DNA from: Candidatus Dormiibacterota bacterium
Lineage (GTDB): Bacteria; Chloroflexota; Dormibacteria; Aeolococcales; Aeolococcaceae
DNA length: 64,000 bases
Direction of reading: 5' to 3'
Assembly (NCBI GenBank): GCA_019245575.1
Contig: JAFARE010000002.1
Span: 21,706-85,705 of the forward strand
The stretch's first letter is position 1. Every line of letters starts with the position of its first letter. The notes below the pieces were generated by a model. It was not told where the DNA came from. It worked only from the letters and a program-made list of their open reading frames with translations, and did no database searches. The translations under genes were made by a program, and so were the position numbers. Below are positions 32,198 to 41,026 of the stretch, in pieces.

Positions 32198-33466
32198 TTA
32201 CACCTTCATTGTCTTGAGGACGCGGCGCATCAGCGTTCCCAGTGGCGCGTCCGCATCGTCTTCGAGCGCGATTGCGTGGTGGGCGAGGCCCATGGGCGTG
32301 ACGTCCTGGCAGCCGACGAGCAGCCCCGTCGTGTCGTACACGCCCTGCACGTCATCCGGTCCCAGCACCTTGACCGACGGCACGTTGCTGAACTGCGCTG
32401 TGCCCAGCCAGTCGACGGCGCGCAGCTGCTCCGACACCTCTGGCAGCGCAGCGCCGCCGCCCGCGAGGTACAGCGCCGGCGGCAGCGGATCGTTGCCCGC
32501 AAGCTCCTCCAGGCTGAGTGCGACACCCTGGGCCAGCACCTCCGCGGTGGGCGTCAGGCTCTTCTGCGCCAGCGCATTCTGCTCGGGCGCGAGCCGATGG
32601 TCGGCGTGCAGCACCTTGAAGCGCTCCGCCTCCTCGAGGTTCATCGACAGGTCGGACGCCAGACGCTTGGTGAACGAGCGTCCGCCCAAGGCGAACATCC
32701 TGGTCGATTCGATGCCGCCGCGGCGCACCACCGCGATGTCCGTGGTTCCACCGCCGATGTCGACGAACACCGCGCCCATCTCGTGCATCTCCTCCGTGGC
32801 GCAGCCGCGGGCGAGCGCATACGGCTCCGCCACGGTCGCGACCAGCTCCAGGTCGAGCTCCTGCGCGATTGTCTGCAGCGCGCCGATGTGCGTCAGTGGC
32901 GCGAAGGTGTTGAACACGGTGATCTCGACCACGTGGCCCTGGAAGTCCACGGGATTGGTGACGGCGTAGCCGTCCACGCGCACCTGCGTGATGGTGCTGT
33001 GCACCAGCTTGACGTTGATCTCGGCGACGCCCAGGTCCTGCGACATCTGCCGCACCGCCTCGCGCAGCGCGCGACGCTGCACGGCCTGCAGCGCTGTGGC
33101 GAGGTCCGCCTGCGTGATGCGTGCCTGCGGTTGCGGGCGCGGCATCGTCATGGTGGTGCTGAAGCCGCGTACCTGCTCGCCGGCGATGCCGATGACGGCC
33201 TGGCCGGGCACGGTCTCGCACATGTCCTCCGCCTCGGTGAGCGCGCGGTCGCAGTTGTCGATGACTGACTGGATGTCCGCCACCGCGCCCGCCTGCATGT
33301 GCGCGGTGGACTGGCGGACCTTGCCCACGCCGAGCACGATGCCCTTGTCGCCCTCGCGTTTCACAACCAGCGCCTTGACGAACTCGGTGCCGATGTCCAG
33401 CACGGTGTAGTGCGAATGAAACTCGTCACGCCGGCGCATCAGCGAGAACTTGCGCTTGGACATCAC
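32198..33466 (-). CDS. PilM/FtsA-like actin-fold ATPase
   Basis: A 422-residue cytoplasmic ATPase of the FtsA/PilM group. The phosphate-1 motif is YTVLDIGTEFVKALVV, an SHS2-like insert follows, the phosphate-2 motif is GAVFVDIGGGTTDIAVVRRGG and the adenosine motif is ALYLAGGGAALPEV. FtsA itself would normally sit in a dcw cluster near ftsZ, which is absent here. The downstream partner is a bitopic membrane protein, so a PilM-like role anchoring a surface complex fits better. The start is GTG 33466 (GTGA with alaS) or ATG 33463. Confidence 0.8.
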   Translation of the reverse strand: MMSKRKFSLMRRRDEFHSHYTVLDIGTEFVKALVVKREGDKGIVLGVGKVRQSTAHMQAGAVADIQSVIDNCDRALTEAEDMCETVPGQAVIGIAGEQVRGFSTTMTMPRPQPQARITQADLATALQAVQRRALREAVRQMSQDLGVAEINVKLVHSTITQVRVDGYAVTNPVDFQGHVVEITVFNTFAPLTHIGALQTIAQELDLELVATVAEPYALARGCATEEMHEMGAVFVDIGGGTTDIAVVRRGGIESTRMFALGGRSFTKRLASDLSMNLEEAERFKVLHADHRLAPEQNALAQKSLTPTAEVLAQGVALSLEELAGNDPLPPALYLAGGGAALPEVSEQLRAVDWLGTAQFSNVPSVKVLGPDDVQGVYDTTGLLVGCQDVTPMGLAHHAIALEDDADAPLGTLMRRVLKTMKV

Positions 33467-36054
33467 GAAGCAGTCCCCACGCGCGAGAGGCTGGCGCGGA
33501 TGACGTCCAGCGCATCGCCCCGCTTCGCGGCATCCTTGATGCCGCCGCGGGCGAACTCGCGCCGGCCACCGCCACGAGCACCGGTCACCTCGGACGCCGC
33601 GCGCACCAGCGCTCCGGCGTCGATGCCCGCGTCGATCGCGCGGCCGCCCACCTTCACGGCGAGCGTCGTCGGGGCGAGGGCCACGGCCACGCCGTCACCC
33701 TGCAGCCGTTCCGCGTAGAGCAGGTCGGCGGCCGCCACCGCGCCGTCGCCGTCCGATTCCGCGTCGAGCATCACCGAGGCGAGCCGCAATCCCCCGACCT
33801 CCTCCACCGACGCCCCGCTCACGCCGCCGCCCGTGGCCGCCCGGCGCCGTGCCTGGTCCGCCTCGCGTGCGGCCCTGCGCAGCTGCTCCTGCAGCGCGGC
33901 GACGCGCTCCGGCACCTCCTCCGGTTTCGCCCGGAGTGCGCGGGCGGTCGTGTGCAGCGCGTCGCTCCACGCATGCCAGCGCTGCTCGGCCGCCTCGCCG
34001 GCGACCATGTCGATGCGGCGGACGCCCTGGCCGATGCTGGACTCCGAGACGATCAGCGCCGCGCCGATGTCGCCGCTGCGCTGTACATGCGTCCCACCGC
34101 AGAGCTCACGCGACCAGCCGCCGAAGTCGATCACGCGGACGTCCTCCGCGTACTGCTCGTCGATCAACGCGATGGCGCCGCTGGCGCGTGCCGCCGCGAG
34201 GGGCATGACCTCGACGCTGCGCTCGAGGTTGCGCCGGATGCCCTCGTTCACGCGATGCTCGATCTCGGCCAGCTCGTCCGGCGTGAGCGCGCGAGAGAAC
34301 GAGAAGTCGAACGTCGTGTGATCCGGTGCCACCAGCGAGCCGCGCTGCAGGATGGACTCGCCCAGGACCTCGCGCAGCGCGCGGTTGAGCAGGTGCGTCG
34401 CGCTGTGGTGGCGCGCCAGCTGCGCGCGCCGCGCCCGGTCCACCTCCGCGTTGACGCGCGTGCCCGCGATGAGGTCACCGCGCGTCACGCGCACGCGATG
34501 CACGCGCGAGTCGCTGCCCGGGATCTGCTGGGTGTCCAGCACGTCTGCCTCGCCGCCCGCCCACGACAGCCGGCCGGTGTCACCGACCTGGCCGCCGGCC
34601 TCCGCATAGAACGGCGAGACGTCGAGCACGACGCCGCCACTGTCACCCTCGTGCAGCGACGCCCCGCCCTCGACGGCCAGGACCGAGGCGTCGGCCTCCT
34701 GCTCCTCGTAGCCGACAAACCGTGTGGCCGGAACCGCGGCCGCGCCGAAGCCCGTCCGCTCGACCGCGGCGCGGCTCTGGGCGCGCTGCTGGTCCATCGC
34801 ACTGCGGAACCCGGCGAGATCCACCACCGCGCCGCGCTCGGCTGCCATCTCCACCGTTAACTCGACAGGGAGCCCGAAGGTATCGTAGAGCCGGAACGCG
34901 TCAATCCCGCTGACGTTCGTCGTGCCCCCGGCGAGCATCGAGTCGAGGCGCGACATCGCCGCGTCCAGGGTGCGGCGGAACATCGCCTCCTCCTCGCGCA
35001 GGCTGTGCTCTATCAACCCCTGATGCTCGCGGAGCTCGGGATAGACCGGCGCCATCTCCTCGACCAGCACGGGCACCGACTCCGTCATCCCGCCCTCGAG
35101 CGAGACCGCGCGCGCGTGCACCGCGGCGCGGCGCACCAGGCGGCGCAGCACATAGCCGCGCCCTTCGTTGGAGGGAATCACGCCGTCCGCGACGAGAAAG
35201 CACGCGCCGCGAAGGTGGTCGGCCAGAACACGGATGGAGCGAAGCCGCTCGGGCGCTGACGTGTCCGCCCTGGCGCGCTCGCGAAATGAGGCCACCAATG
35301 GCACGAACAGGTCGTTCTCGTAGTCGTTGCGCACGCCCTGCAGGACCGATGTCATGCGTTCGAGGCCCATGCCGGTGTCGACGGTGGGCTTGGGCAGCCG
35401 GGGGCGGGAGCCATCCTCCTGCTGGTCGAACTCCATGAACACGAGGTTCCAGTACTCGCACCACCGGTCGCCTCCGCATTCGTCCGCCGGCGTGCAGTCG
35501 CTGCGCCCGCACGAGCAGGGCAGTCCGAAGTCCCAGTACAGCTCGCTGTCGTACCCGCACGGCCCCGTGGGCCCTGCTGCCCACCAGTTGTCCTCCATAC
35601 GGGCAATGCGCTCACGCGGCACGCCGATGCGCTCGGTCCAGATGCGCTCCGACTCCTCGTCGTCGGGGTACACGCTCGGCCAGATGCGCGTCGGGTCGAG
35701 CCCGAACACATCAGTGCTCAGCTCCCACGCGTACTCGATCGCGCGCTCCTTGAAGTATTGCCCGATGGACCAGTTGCCCAGCATCTCGAAGAACGTGTGG
35801 TGGTACGCATCGCCCACGGACGCGATGTCGTCGTACTTCAGGCCCGCGCCGCGGAAGCACTTCTGGCACGACGTCAGGTTCGGAGCAGGCGGGGTGCGCC
35901 GCCCGGCGATGAACGGCTTGAGCGGCACCATTCCGGCCACGGTGAAGAGAAGCGACGGATCGTCGCGGGGGATGAGCGAGGAACTGGGAAGGCGATGATG
36001 CCCGCGCTCCTCGAAGAAGCGCAGGTAACGCTCCCGTATGTCGTGACTGCGCAT
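33463..36054 (-). CDS. alaS: Alanyl-tRNA synthetase
   Basis: An 863-residue class II synthetase. The catalytic core begins RERYLRFFEERGHHRLPSSSL and LLFTVAGMVPLKPF. The editing domain carries zinc motif HHSATHLLNRALRE and CGGTHVQRSGDIGA. A C-Ala-like tail ends with GARGGGRREFARGG. Catalytic and editing residues appear intact and the length is typical (860-880). A TAGAAT hexamer lies 29 bases before ATG 36054, so this operon head has a short leader. It heads the alaS-PilM-baseplateJ-ruvX-aroE-prepilin peptidase-PH gene run. Confidence 0.97.
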   Translation of the reverse strand: MRSHDIRERYLRFFEERGHHRLPSSSLIPRDDPSLLFTVAGMVPLKPFIAGRRTPPAPNLTSCQKCFRGAGLKYDDIASVGDAYHHTFFEMLGNWSIGQYFKERAIEYAWELSTDVFGLDPTRIWPSVYPDDEESERIWTERIGVPRERIARMEDNWWAAGPTGPCGYDSELYWDFGLPCSCGRSDCTPADECGGDRWCEYWNLVFMEFDQQEDGSRPRLPKPTVDTGMGLERMTSVLQGVRNDYENDLFVPLVASFRERARADTSAPERLRSIRVLADHLRGACFLVADGVIPSNEGRGYVLRRLVRRAAVHARAVSLEGGMTESVPVLVEEMAPVYPELREHQGLIEHSLREEEAMFRRTLDAAMSRLDSMLAGGTTNVSGIDAFRLYDTFGLPVELTVEMAAERGAVVDLAGFRSAMDQQRAQSRAAVERTGFGAAAVPATRFVGYEEQEADASVLAVEGGASLHEGDSGGVVLDVSPFYAEAGGQVGDTGRLSWAGGEADVLDTQQIPGSDSRVHRVRVTRGDLIAGTRVNAEVDRARRAQLARHHSATHLLNRALREVLGESILQRGSLVAPDHTTFDFSFSRALTPDELAEIEHRVNEGIRRNLERSVEVMPLAAARASGAIALIDEQYAEDVRVIDFGGWSRELCGGTHVQRSGDIGAALIVSESSIGQGVRRIDMVAGEAAEQRWHAWSDALHTTARALRAKPEEVPERVAALQEQLRRAAREADQARRRAATGGGVSGASVEEVGGLRLASVMLDAESDGDGAVAAADLLYAERLQGDGVAVALAPTTLAVKVGGRAIDAGIDAGALVRAASEVTGARGGGRREFARGGIKDAAKRGDALDVIRASLSRVGTAS

Positions 36055-36083
36055 GCTGAATTGAGCCCGGAAGCTACGCGGCG

Positions 36084-36089
36084 ATTCTA
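36084..36089 (-). promoter_or_regulatory. Putative -10 element for the alaS operon
   Basis: TAGAAT on the minus strand in the 66-base gap before alaS, predicting a leader of about 20 bases. No ribosome site is obvious. Confidence 0.45.
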
Positions 36090-36120
36090 CCGGACGCCGG
36101 GTGCAGCGACCGGAAATGCG

Positions 36121-36945
36121 TCATTGCGGCACCGAATTGCCGAACTCTCTGCGCAGATGCTCGATGGCCGCGCGCTGAAGTCGCGAGACGTGCATCTGCG
36201 AGATGCCCAGGCGCTTGGCCACCTCGGTCTGGGGCAGCTGCTCGACGAATCGCAGCGCCAGGATGCGCCGCTCGCGCGGGGTGAGGTGGGACATCACGCG
36301 CTCCAGCACCTCCTGCGCCTCCACCCGCTCCAGGTTGAGGTCCTCCTGGCCGAGGCGCTCGCCCAGGGTGGTGCTGTCCTCCGCGGCCGTCGCCGCCGAC
36401 GGTGCCTCGAGCGACACCGTGTGCTGAGCCGGCGAGACCTCCAGGGCGGCCAGCACCTCCTCGGGCTCGAGCCCGATGCGCTCCCCGATCTCGGCGACCG
36501 TCGGCGTCCTGCCCAGCTCGGACTGCAGCGTCTGCGTGGCGCTGTTGACGCGCATCAGGTTCTCCTGCAGGCGGCGGGGCACGCGCACGGCCCAGGAGCG
36601 GTCGCGGAAGTAGCGGCGGATCTCGCCCGCGATGGTCGGCGTGGCGAAGGTGGAGAACTCGTTCTCCAGGCTGGGATCGAAGCGCTCGATCGCCTGGATG
36701 AGGCCCACGAAGCCCACCTGCTCGATGTCCTCCAGCGGCTCGCCACGGTTGACGAAGCGCCGGGCGATGAAGCGCACCAGGTCGCTGTTGAGCGCGACCA
36801 GCCGCTCACGGATCGCCGGATCGCGGGTGCGGGCGTATTCGCGGAGCAGCCGGCGGAGCTCCTCGCGCTCCGCGGTCGGCTCGGGCTTGGCGAGGGTACG
36901 GGCCCGAGTCGCCGTGGCTCCGCCGCGCCGCGGCGGCGAGCTCAC
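36121..36945 (-). CDS. RNA polymerase sigma factor, SigB/SigF/SigG type
   Basis: A 274-residue group 3 sigma-70 factor with regions 2, 3 and 4. Region 2 shows LNSDLVRFIARRFVNRGEPLEDIEQVGFVGL (split) and FSTFATPTIAGEIRRYFRD. Region 3 has VPRRLQENLMRVN and the H-T-like segment EIGERIGLEPEEVLAAL. Region 4 has LTPRERRILALRFVEQLPQTEVAKRLGISQ, then HVSRLQRAAIEHLRREF. The closest families drive general stress response or sporulation regulons. It overlaps the upstream RsbW-like gene by four bases, the classic anti-sigma/sigma arrangement. Confidence 0.94.
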   Translation of the reverse strand: MSSPPRRGGATATRARTLAKPEPTAEREELRRLLREYARTRDPAIRERLVALNSDLVRFIARRFVNRGEPLEDIEQVGFVGLIQAIERFDPSLENEFSTFATPTIAGEIRRYFRDRSWAVRVPRRLQENLMRVNSATQTLQSELGRTPTVAEIGERIGLEPEEVLAALEVSPAQHTVSLEAPSAATAAEDSTTLGERLGQEDLNLERVEAQEVLERVMSHLTPRERRILALRFVEQLPQTEVAKRLGISQMHVSRLQRAAIEHLRREFGNSVPQ

Positions 36946-37397
36946 GCGACCCGGTACTTGGTCAGCCGGACCTGCAGCCCGCCGGTGCGCTCATCGACGC
37001 GGTACGAGCTGCGATCGACAAACAGGCCCATCAATCGGAGGGCGAGGTCGACCGCCGCCGCCTCCTCCTCGCGCTGCTGCTCCGCCGCCGCCTGCACCAG
37101 CATGGCCTCTCTCTGGACGCGAGCCGCCAGCTCCGCCTCGCGGTTCACGGTGCTGCGCACGTTGATCTCGACACCACGCTGGCTCTGCTTGAACGCCATG
37201 CGCACCTGCCCCGTGAGGTAGCCGGACCGCTCGAGACAGGAGATCGCGTTGTCGAAGGCCTGGGACACGGCGATCGTGAGGTCATCGACCGCGTCCATGT
37301 CGAAGCCGGCCACGCTGCCCACCGCCGCGGCGGTGCGCTTGGCCACCACGGCGTACTCGCGTTCCGCCGGCAGCCGCAGCTCGGTCACATGGCCCAT
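36942..37397 (-). CDS. RsbW-like anti-sigma factor with altered ATP lid
   Basis: About 151 residues, GHKL-ATPase fold. The first half fits RsbW/SpoIIAB: TELRLPAEREYAVVAKR, then DMDAVDDLTIAVSQAFDNAI with the Mg-binding Asn (N50). In RsbW the strand after VEINV is followed by a D-x-G-x-G ATP loop; here an Ala/Glu/Gln helix (~91-117, including QAAAEQQREEEAAAVD) occupies that place before LALRLMGLFVD. Kinase activity is therefore doubtful although sigma binding may remain. The start is uncertain: ATG 37397, an upstream ATG at 37427 or GTG 37388 (TAGTGT lies 10 bases before the latter). The sigma gene overlaps its end. Confidence 0.82.
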   Translation of the reverse strand: MGHVTELRLPAEREYAVVAKRTAAAVGSVAGFDMDAVDDLTIAVSQAFDNAISCLERSGYLTGQVRMAFKQSQRGVEINVRSTVNREAELAARVQREAMLVQAAAEQQREEEAAAVDLALRLMGLFVDRSSYRVDERTGGLQVRLTKYRVA

Positions 37398-37458
37398 GAC
37401 ACTAGGCGGATACCCGGCTGCGGTCATGGCAAAACCCGAGCCGGCCGCGGCCTGGGTG

Positions 37459-37656
37459 CTAGGCGCTGCTCGACGAGCCGGACGCGGATCCAGCCGTCTC
37501 TGCGGCGCCGCGGCCCTCGTCGATCGCGCCCACGACCTCGGCCTCCCACTCCAGCTCCTCGCGCTGCCGGCGCCGGGAGCGGACCCTCCAGAACGCCAGC
37601 GCGCCGGCCACGCCGCCGATGGCGATGAACGCCTTGCGCCCCAACGGTACCTTCAT
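37459..37656 (-). CDS. Small single-pass membrane protein
   Basis: 65 residues. A short basic N-terminus (MKVPLGRK) leads into one hydrophobic helix (AFIAIGGVAGALAFW), followed by RVRSRRRQREELEWEAEVVGAIDEGRG and a Ser-rich tail. The positively charged stretch after the helix suggests the C-terminus is cytoplasmic. A strong GGAGG lies 6 bases before ATG 37656, with CATAAT further upstream at 37688-37693. It sits immediately upstream of the anti-sigma/sigma pair. Function unknown. Confidence 0.7.
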   Translation of the reverse strand: MKVPLGRKAFIAIGGVAGALAFWRVRSRRRQREELEWEAEVVGAIDEGRGAAETAGSASGSSSSA

Positions 37657-37688
37657 CGCGAACCTCCAACCTGTGACTGACGCGCCGA

Positions 37689-37949
37689 TTATGGGGCCCG
37701 CCGTCTTCCCGCCGTGAGCGCGGCGCCCGCGCCCTCGCACACCGCAACGCCGATCACGTCCGCCACCGGATGGAGCACGCCGACAGCCGGCCCGCCGAAC
37801 CGAAGCGCTGCCACCACCGCTTCGGCGCCGAGGACGCCGGCGGCGGAGAGGGGCAGGGCCACCAGGTAGGGCAGGCGCCGCGATATCACATGCGCCGCCT
37901 GGCCGCCGATGAGCACGAAGAGGACACCCAGCGCGACCGCCGGGGTCAC
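37689..37949 (-). CDS. Small multi-pass membrane protein
   Basis: 86 residues starting at GTG 37949, which overlaps the aspS stop (GTGA). Hydrophobic helices run VALGVLFVLIGGQAAHVI, YLVALPLSAAGVLGAEAVVA and a third weaker AVGVLHPVADVIGVAVCEG. It is glycine/alanine-rich in the manner of GlsB/YeaQ/YmgE-like proteins, but I cannot confirm that family. A longer in-frame extension upstream has aspS-shadow composition and was discarded. Confidence 0.6.
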   Translation of the reverse strand: MTPAVALGVLFVLIGGQAAHVISRRLPYLVALPLSAAGVLGAEAVVAALRFGGPAVGVLHPVADVIGVAVCEGAGAALTAGRRRAP

Positions 37950-39724
37950 TGTCGCGGCGGCAAGAGTGAGAGGCCGAGCTCGCGCAGCTGCGCCGTGTCG
38001 ACCGGCGCCGGCGCCTGGGTGAGCGGCTCCTGCGCCTGCTGGTTCTTGGGGAACGCGATGACATCGCGGATGTTCTCGGTGCCGAGGCCCTCCATGAGCA
38101 TGCGGTCGATGCCCCCCGCCCACCCGCCGTGCGGAGGCACGCCGTACTCGAACGCCTCCAGCAGGAATCCGAACTTCTCGCGCGCCTCCGCGTCGCCGAT
38201 GCCGAGTGCCGCGAGCACTCGTCGCTGGATCGCCGGGTCTGTGATGCGGATGCTGCCGCTGCCGACCTCACGGCCGTTCACCACGATGTCGTATGCGCGC
38301 GAGCGCACCGCCAGCGGATCCGACTCGAGGAGCTCGACGTCGTCGGCGTGCAGCATGGTGAATGGGTGATGCGCGGGCTGGATCGCTCCCGTCTCCTCGC
38401 TGCGCTCGAACATGGGGAACTCCGTCACCCACACGAAGTCGACGCGCGCCTCGTCGTAGAGCCGGCGCGCGCGAGCGAGGTGATTGCGCAGCGCTCCCAA
38501 TGCGGTGGTCGCGACCTCGGCGGTGTCCGCGACCATGAGCACGCAGTCACCGATGTCTGCGCCGACCGTGGCGCTGATGCGCTCCAACTCCTCGTCGCTG
38601 AAGAACTTGGCGATCCCGCTCTGCCAGCCGTCGGCGCGGCGCCACAGATACGCGAGGCCGCGCGCCTTGGCCGCGCGCACGACGTCGGTCAGCCGGCCCT
38701 CGATCTCGCTGCGCGTGAGGTCGTCACCGCCCTTCACGCAGATTGCCTTGACCACACCGCCGCGCGCCACCGCTTCGGCGAACACGCGGAAGCCGCTGCT
38801 GCGCGCCACCTCGGTGACGTCGTGGAGCAGCATCTCGAAGCGCGTGTCCGGCTTGTCGCTGCCGTAGCGCGCCATCGCTTCGCGCCAGGGGATCCGTGGA
38901 AACGGGACGCGCAGCGGCGAGCCGCGAAACTCGCACGCGTGCCACGCGCTGGGGATGGCATGCTCCAGCGCGGCGAACACGTCCTCCTCGTCGACGAACG
39001 CCATCTCGATGTCCAGCTGGGTGAACTCAGGCTGGCGGTCGGCGCGCAGGTCCTCGTCGCGCATGCAGTGCGCCAGCTGGAAGTAGCGGTCGAAGCCCGC
39101 CACCATGCAGAGCTGCTTGTAGAGCTGCGGCGACTGCGGCAGCGCGTAGAAGCTGCCGGGGAACAGACGGCTCGGCACCAGGTAGTCCCGCGATCCCTCC
39201 GGCGTGGAGCGAATCATCAGCGGCGTCTCGATCTCGACGAAGCCCTGCTCGCTCATGGCGCGGCGCAGCTCGGTGGAGAATCGCGCGCGTGCGCGCAGGT
39301 TGTGCTGCATGCGCTCCCGGCGCAGGTCGAGGTAGCGGTGACGCAGGCGCAGCTGCTCCTCCACGTCCGTGTCCTCGTTCACCGGGAAGGGTGGTGTGCG
39401 CGCCGCCGACAGCACCGCGCATCCGGTTGCGTGCAGCTCCACCTCGCCGGTGCCCAGCCGCGGGTTGACGTTCTCGGCGGCGCGGCGGCGCAGCTCGCCC
39501 TCGACGCGCAGCACGTACTCCAGGCGCACGCCGTGGGCGGCGTCGTGTGCCTCCTGCGCGCGCGCAGCGTCGAGGACGACCTGCAGGATGCCGGTGTGGT
39601 CGCGGAGGTCGAGGAAGATGAGGCCGCCCTGGTCGCGGCGGCGGTCCACCCAGCCGTACACCGTGATGTGCGCACCCTCGTCGGCCGGGCGCGGCGCGCC
39701 GCAGTGCGTGCGGGTGACGCTCAT
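37946..39724 (-). CDS. aspS: Aspartyl-tRNA synthetase (bacterial type)
   Basis: A 592-residue class II synthetase. The N-terminal OB fold (ITVYGWVDRRRDQGGLIFLDLRD, in two parts) binds the anticodon. The catalytic core has LRHRYLDLRRERMQHNLRAR and FVEIETPLMIRSTPEGSRDY. A bacterial GAD insertion domain is present, and the C-terminal motif 3 is GGWAGGIDRMLMEGLG. Overlap with hisS is ATGA; hisS-aspS adjacency is common. The 592-residue length is normal. Whether it is Asp-specific or also charges tRNA-Asn cannot be told here. Confidence 0.96.
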   Translation of the reverse strand: MSVTRTHCGAPRPADEGAHITVYGWVDRRRDQGGLIFLDLRDHTGILQVVLDAARAQEAHDAAHGVRLEYVLRVEGELRRRAAENVNPRLGTGEVELHATGCAVLSAARTPPFPVNEDTDVEEQLRLRHRYLDLRRERMQHNLRARARFSTELRRAMSEQGFVEIETPLMIRSTPEGSRDYLVPSRLFPGSFYALPQSPQLYKQLCMVAGFDRYFQLAHCMRDEDLRADRQPEFTQLDIEMAFVDEEDVFAALEHAIPSAWHACEFRGSPLRVPFPRIPWREAMARYGSDKPDTRFEMLLHDVTEVARSSGFRVFAEAVARGGVVKAICVKGGDDLTRSEIEGRLTDVVRAAKARGLAYLWRRADGWQSGIAKFFSDEELERISATVGADIGDCVLMVADTAEVATTALGALRNHLARARRLYDEARVDFVWVTEFPMFERSEETGAIQPAHHPFTMLHADDVELLESDPLAVRSRAYDIVVNGREVGSGSIRITDPAIQRRVLAALGIGDAEAREKFGFLLEAFEYGVPPHGGWAGGIDRMLMEGLGTENIRDVIAFPKNQQAQEPLTQAPAPVDTAQLRELGLSLLPPRQ

Positions 39725-40989
39725 CGCTGCGCATCCAGCGCGTGCCGCACTGCATCGGCAAGCTGCGACGTGGGCACGCGCTGCTGCGTGTGCGCCGCGA
39801 GGTCGCGCACCGTCGCCTCCTCAGCGCGCTCCTCCTCCTCGCCCACGATGACGGCGAGGCGTGCGCCCAGCTTGTCGGACTGGCGGAGCTTGCGGTCGAG
39901 GCGGCGGTCGGAGACGTCGAGCACCACGCGAGCATCCCCGCGCAGCAGGCGCGCTATCTCCGCGGCGCGCTCCGCCTGCGGCCCCTCCACCGAGCACACG
40001 ACGATGTCGCAGTCACCGGCGTCCTGCGGCGTCAGCTGCTGCTGCTCCGCGGCGATGAGAATGCGCTCGGCGCCGAGCGCGTACCCCACGCCGGGTGTGG
40101 TGGCGAAACCGAGCAGCTCAGCGAGCCCGTCGTAACGGCCGCCGCCGCCGAGCGCGTTCTGCGCGCCGTGCAGGGACTCGTGCCACAGCTCGAACACGGT
40201 GTCGGCGTAGTAGTCGAGGCCGCGCACGATGCGGTGGTTGACCGCGGCCGGGACCTCCGCTGCTTCCAGCGAGGCGAGCACGGCGGTGAAATGGGCCTTG
40301 CTCCCGGCATCGAGCAGCTCCCAGATCAGGGGCGCGCCCGGCACCAGGTCCGCGTCCTTCTTGCAGTCGAGCAGGCGCAACGGGTTGACCTCAAGCCGGC
40401 GCCTGCAGTCGTCGCACAGGCGCTCGCGAAACGGCGCGTAGTAAGCAACCAGCGCTTCGCGATACCGCCGCCTGTCTTCAGCGTCACCCAATGTGTTGAC
40501 CTGCAGCTGCACTCCCTCGAGTCCGAGTGCCTGAAAGAAGCGCCATGCCATCTCGACGATCTCAGCGTCGAGATGCGGTGAGCGCTCGCCGATGCATTCG
40601 ACACCGAGATGCGTGAACTGGTGCTGCCGCCCCGCCTGGGGGCGCTCGGCGCGGAACATCGGGCCCTGGTAGTGCACACGGACCGGCCGCCGCTCCTGCT
40701 CCAGGTGAGCGCCGACGACGGCCCGCACCACGCCGGCCGTGCCCTCGGGGCGAAGCGCCAGCGAGCGGCCGCCACGGTCCTCGAACGTGAACATCTGCTT
40801 CTCCACCACGTCTGTCTCCGCGCCGACGCCGCGCGCGAACAGCTCGGTCGCCTCGAAGACGGGCGTGGCGATGGGCCGGTATCCGTACGACTCGACGACG
40901 CGGCTGTGCGTATCGAGCAGCCAGCGCCATGCCGGCGCCTCGGCCGGCAGGATGTCGTGAGTCCCTCTGGGCGCAGCGATTCCCGCCAT
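39721..40989 (-). CDS. hisS: Histidyl-tRNA synthetase
   Basis: A 422-residue class II synthetase. The N-terminus PRGTHDILPAEAPAWRWL is diagnostic. Motif 2 has RVHYQGPMFRAERPQAGRQHQF. The histidine-specific motifs are LDYYADTVFELW and GGGRYDGLAELLG. The C-terminal anticodon domain includes LGARLAVIVGEEE. TAGACT lies 9 bases before ATG 40989, and there is no Shine-Dalgarno. It heads hisS-aspS and probably the small membrane gene after them. Confidence 0.96.
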   Translation of the reverse strand: MAGIAAPRGTHDILPAEAPAWRWLLDTHSRVVESYGYRPIATPVFEATELFARGVGAETDVVEKQMFTFEDRGGRSLALRPEGTAGVVRAVVGAHLEQERRPVRVHYQGPMFRAERPQAGRQHQFTHLGVECIGERSPHLDAEIVEMAWRFFQALGLEGVQLQVNTLGDAEDRRRYREALVAYYAPFRERLCDDCRRRLEVNPLRLLDCKKDADLVPGAPLIWELLDAGSKAHFTAVLASLEAAEVPAAVNHRIVRGLDYYADTVFELWHESLHGAQNALGGGGRYDGLAELLGFATTPGVGYALGAERILIAAEQQQLTPQDAGDCDIVVCSVEGPQAERAAEIARLLRGDARVVLDVSDRRLDRKLRQSDKLGARLAVIVGEEEERAEEATVRDLAAHTQQRVPTSQLADAVRHALDAQR

Positions 40990-40998
40990 GGTCGCCGG

Positions 40999-41004
40999 AG
41001 TCTA
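40999..41004 (-). promoter_or_regulatory. Putative -10 element for hisS-aspS
   Basis: TAGACT with 9 bases to the hisS ATG, in the 37-base gap after relA. It predicts a leaderless or near-leaderless transcript. Confidence 0.5.
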
Positions 41005-41026
41005 CGGTTTGCCCGGAAGCCCGGGC

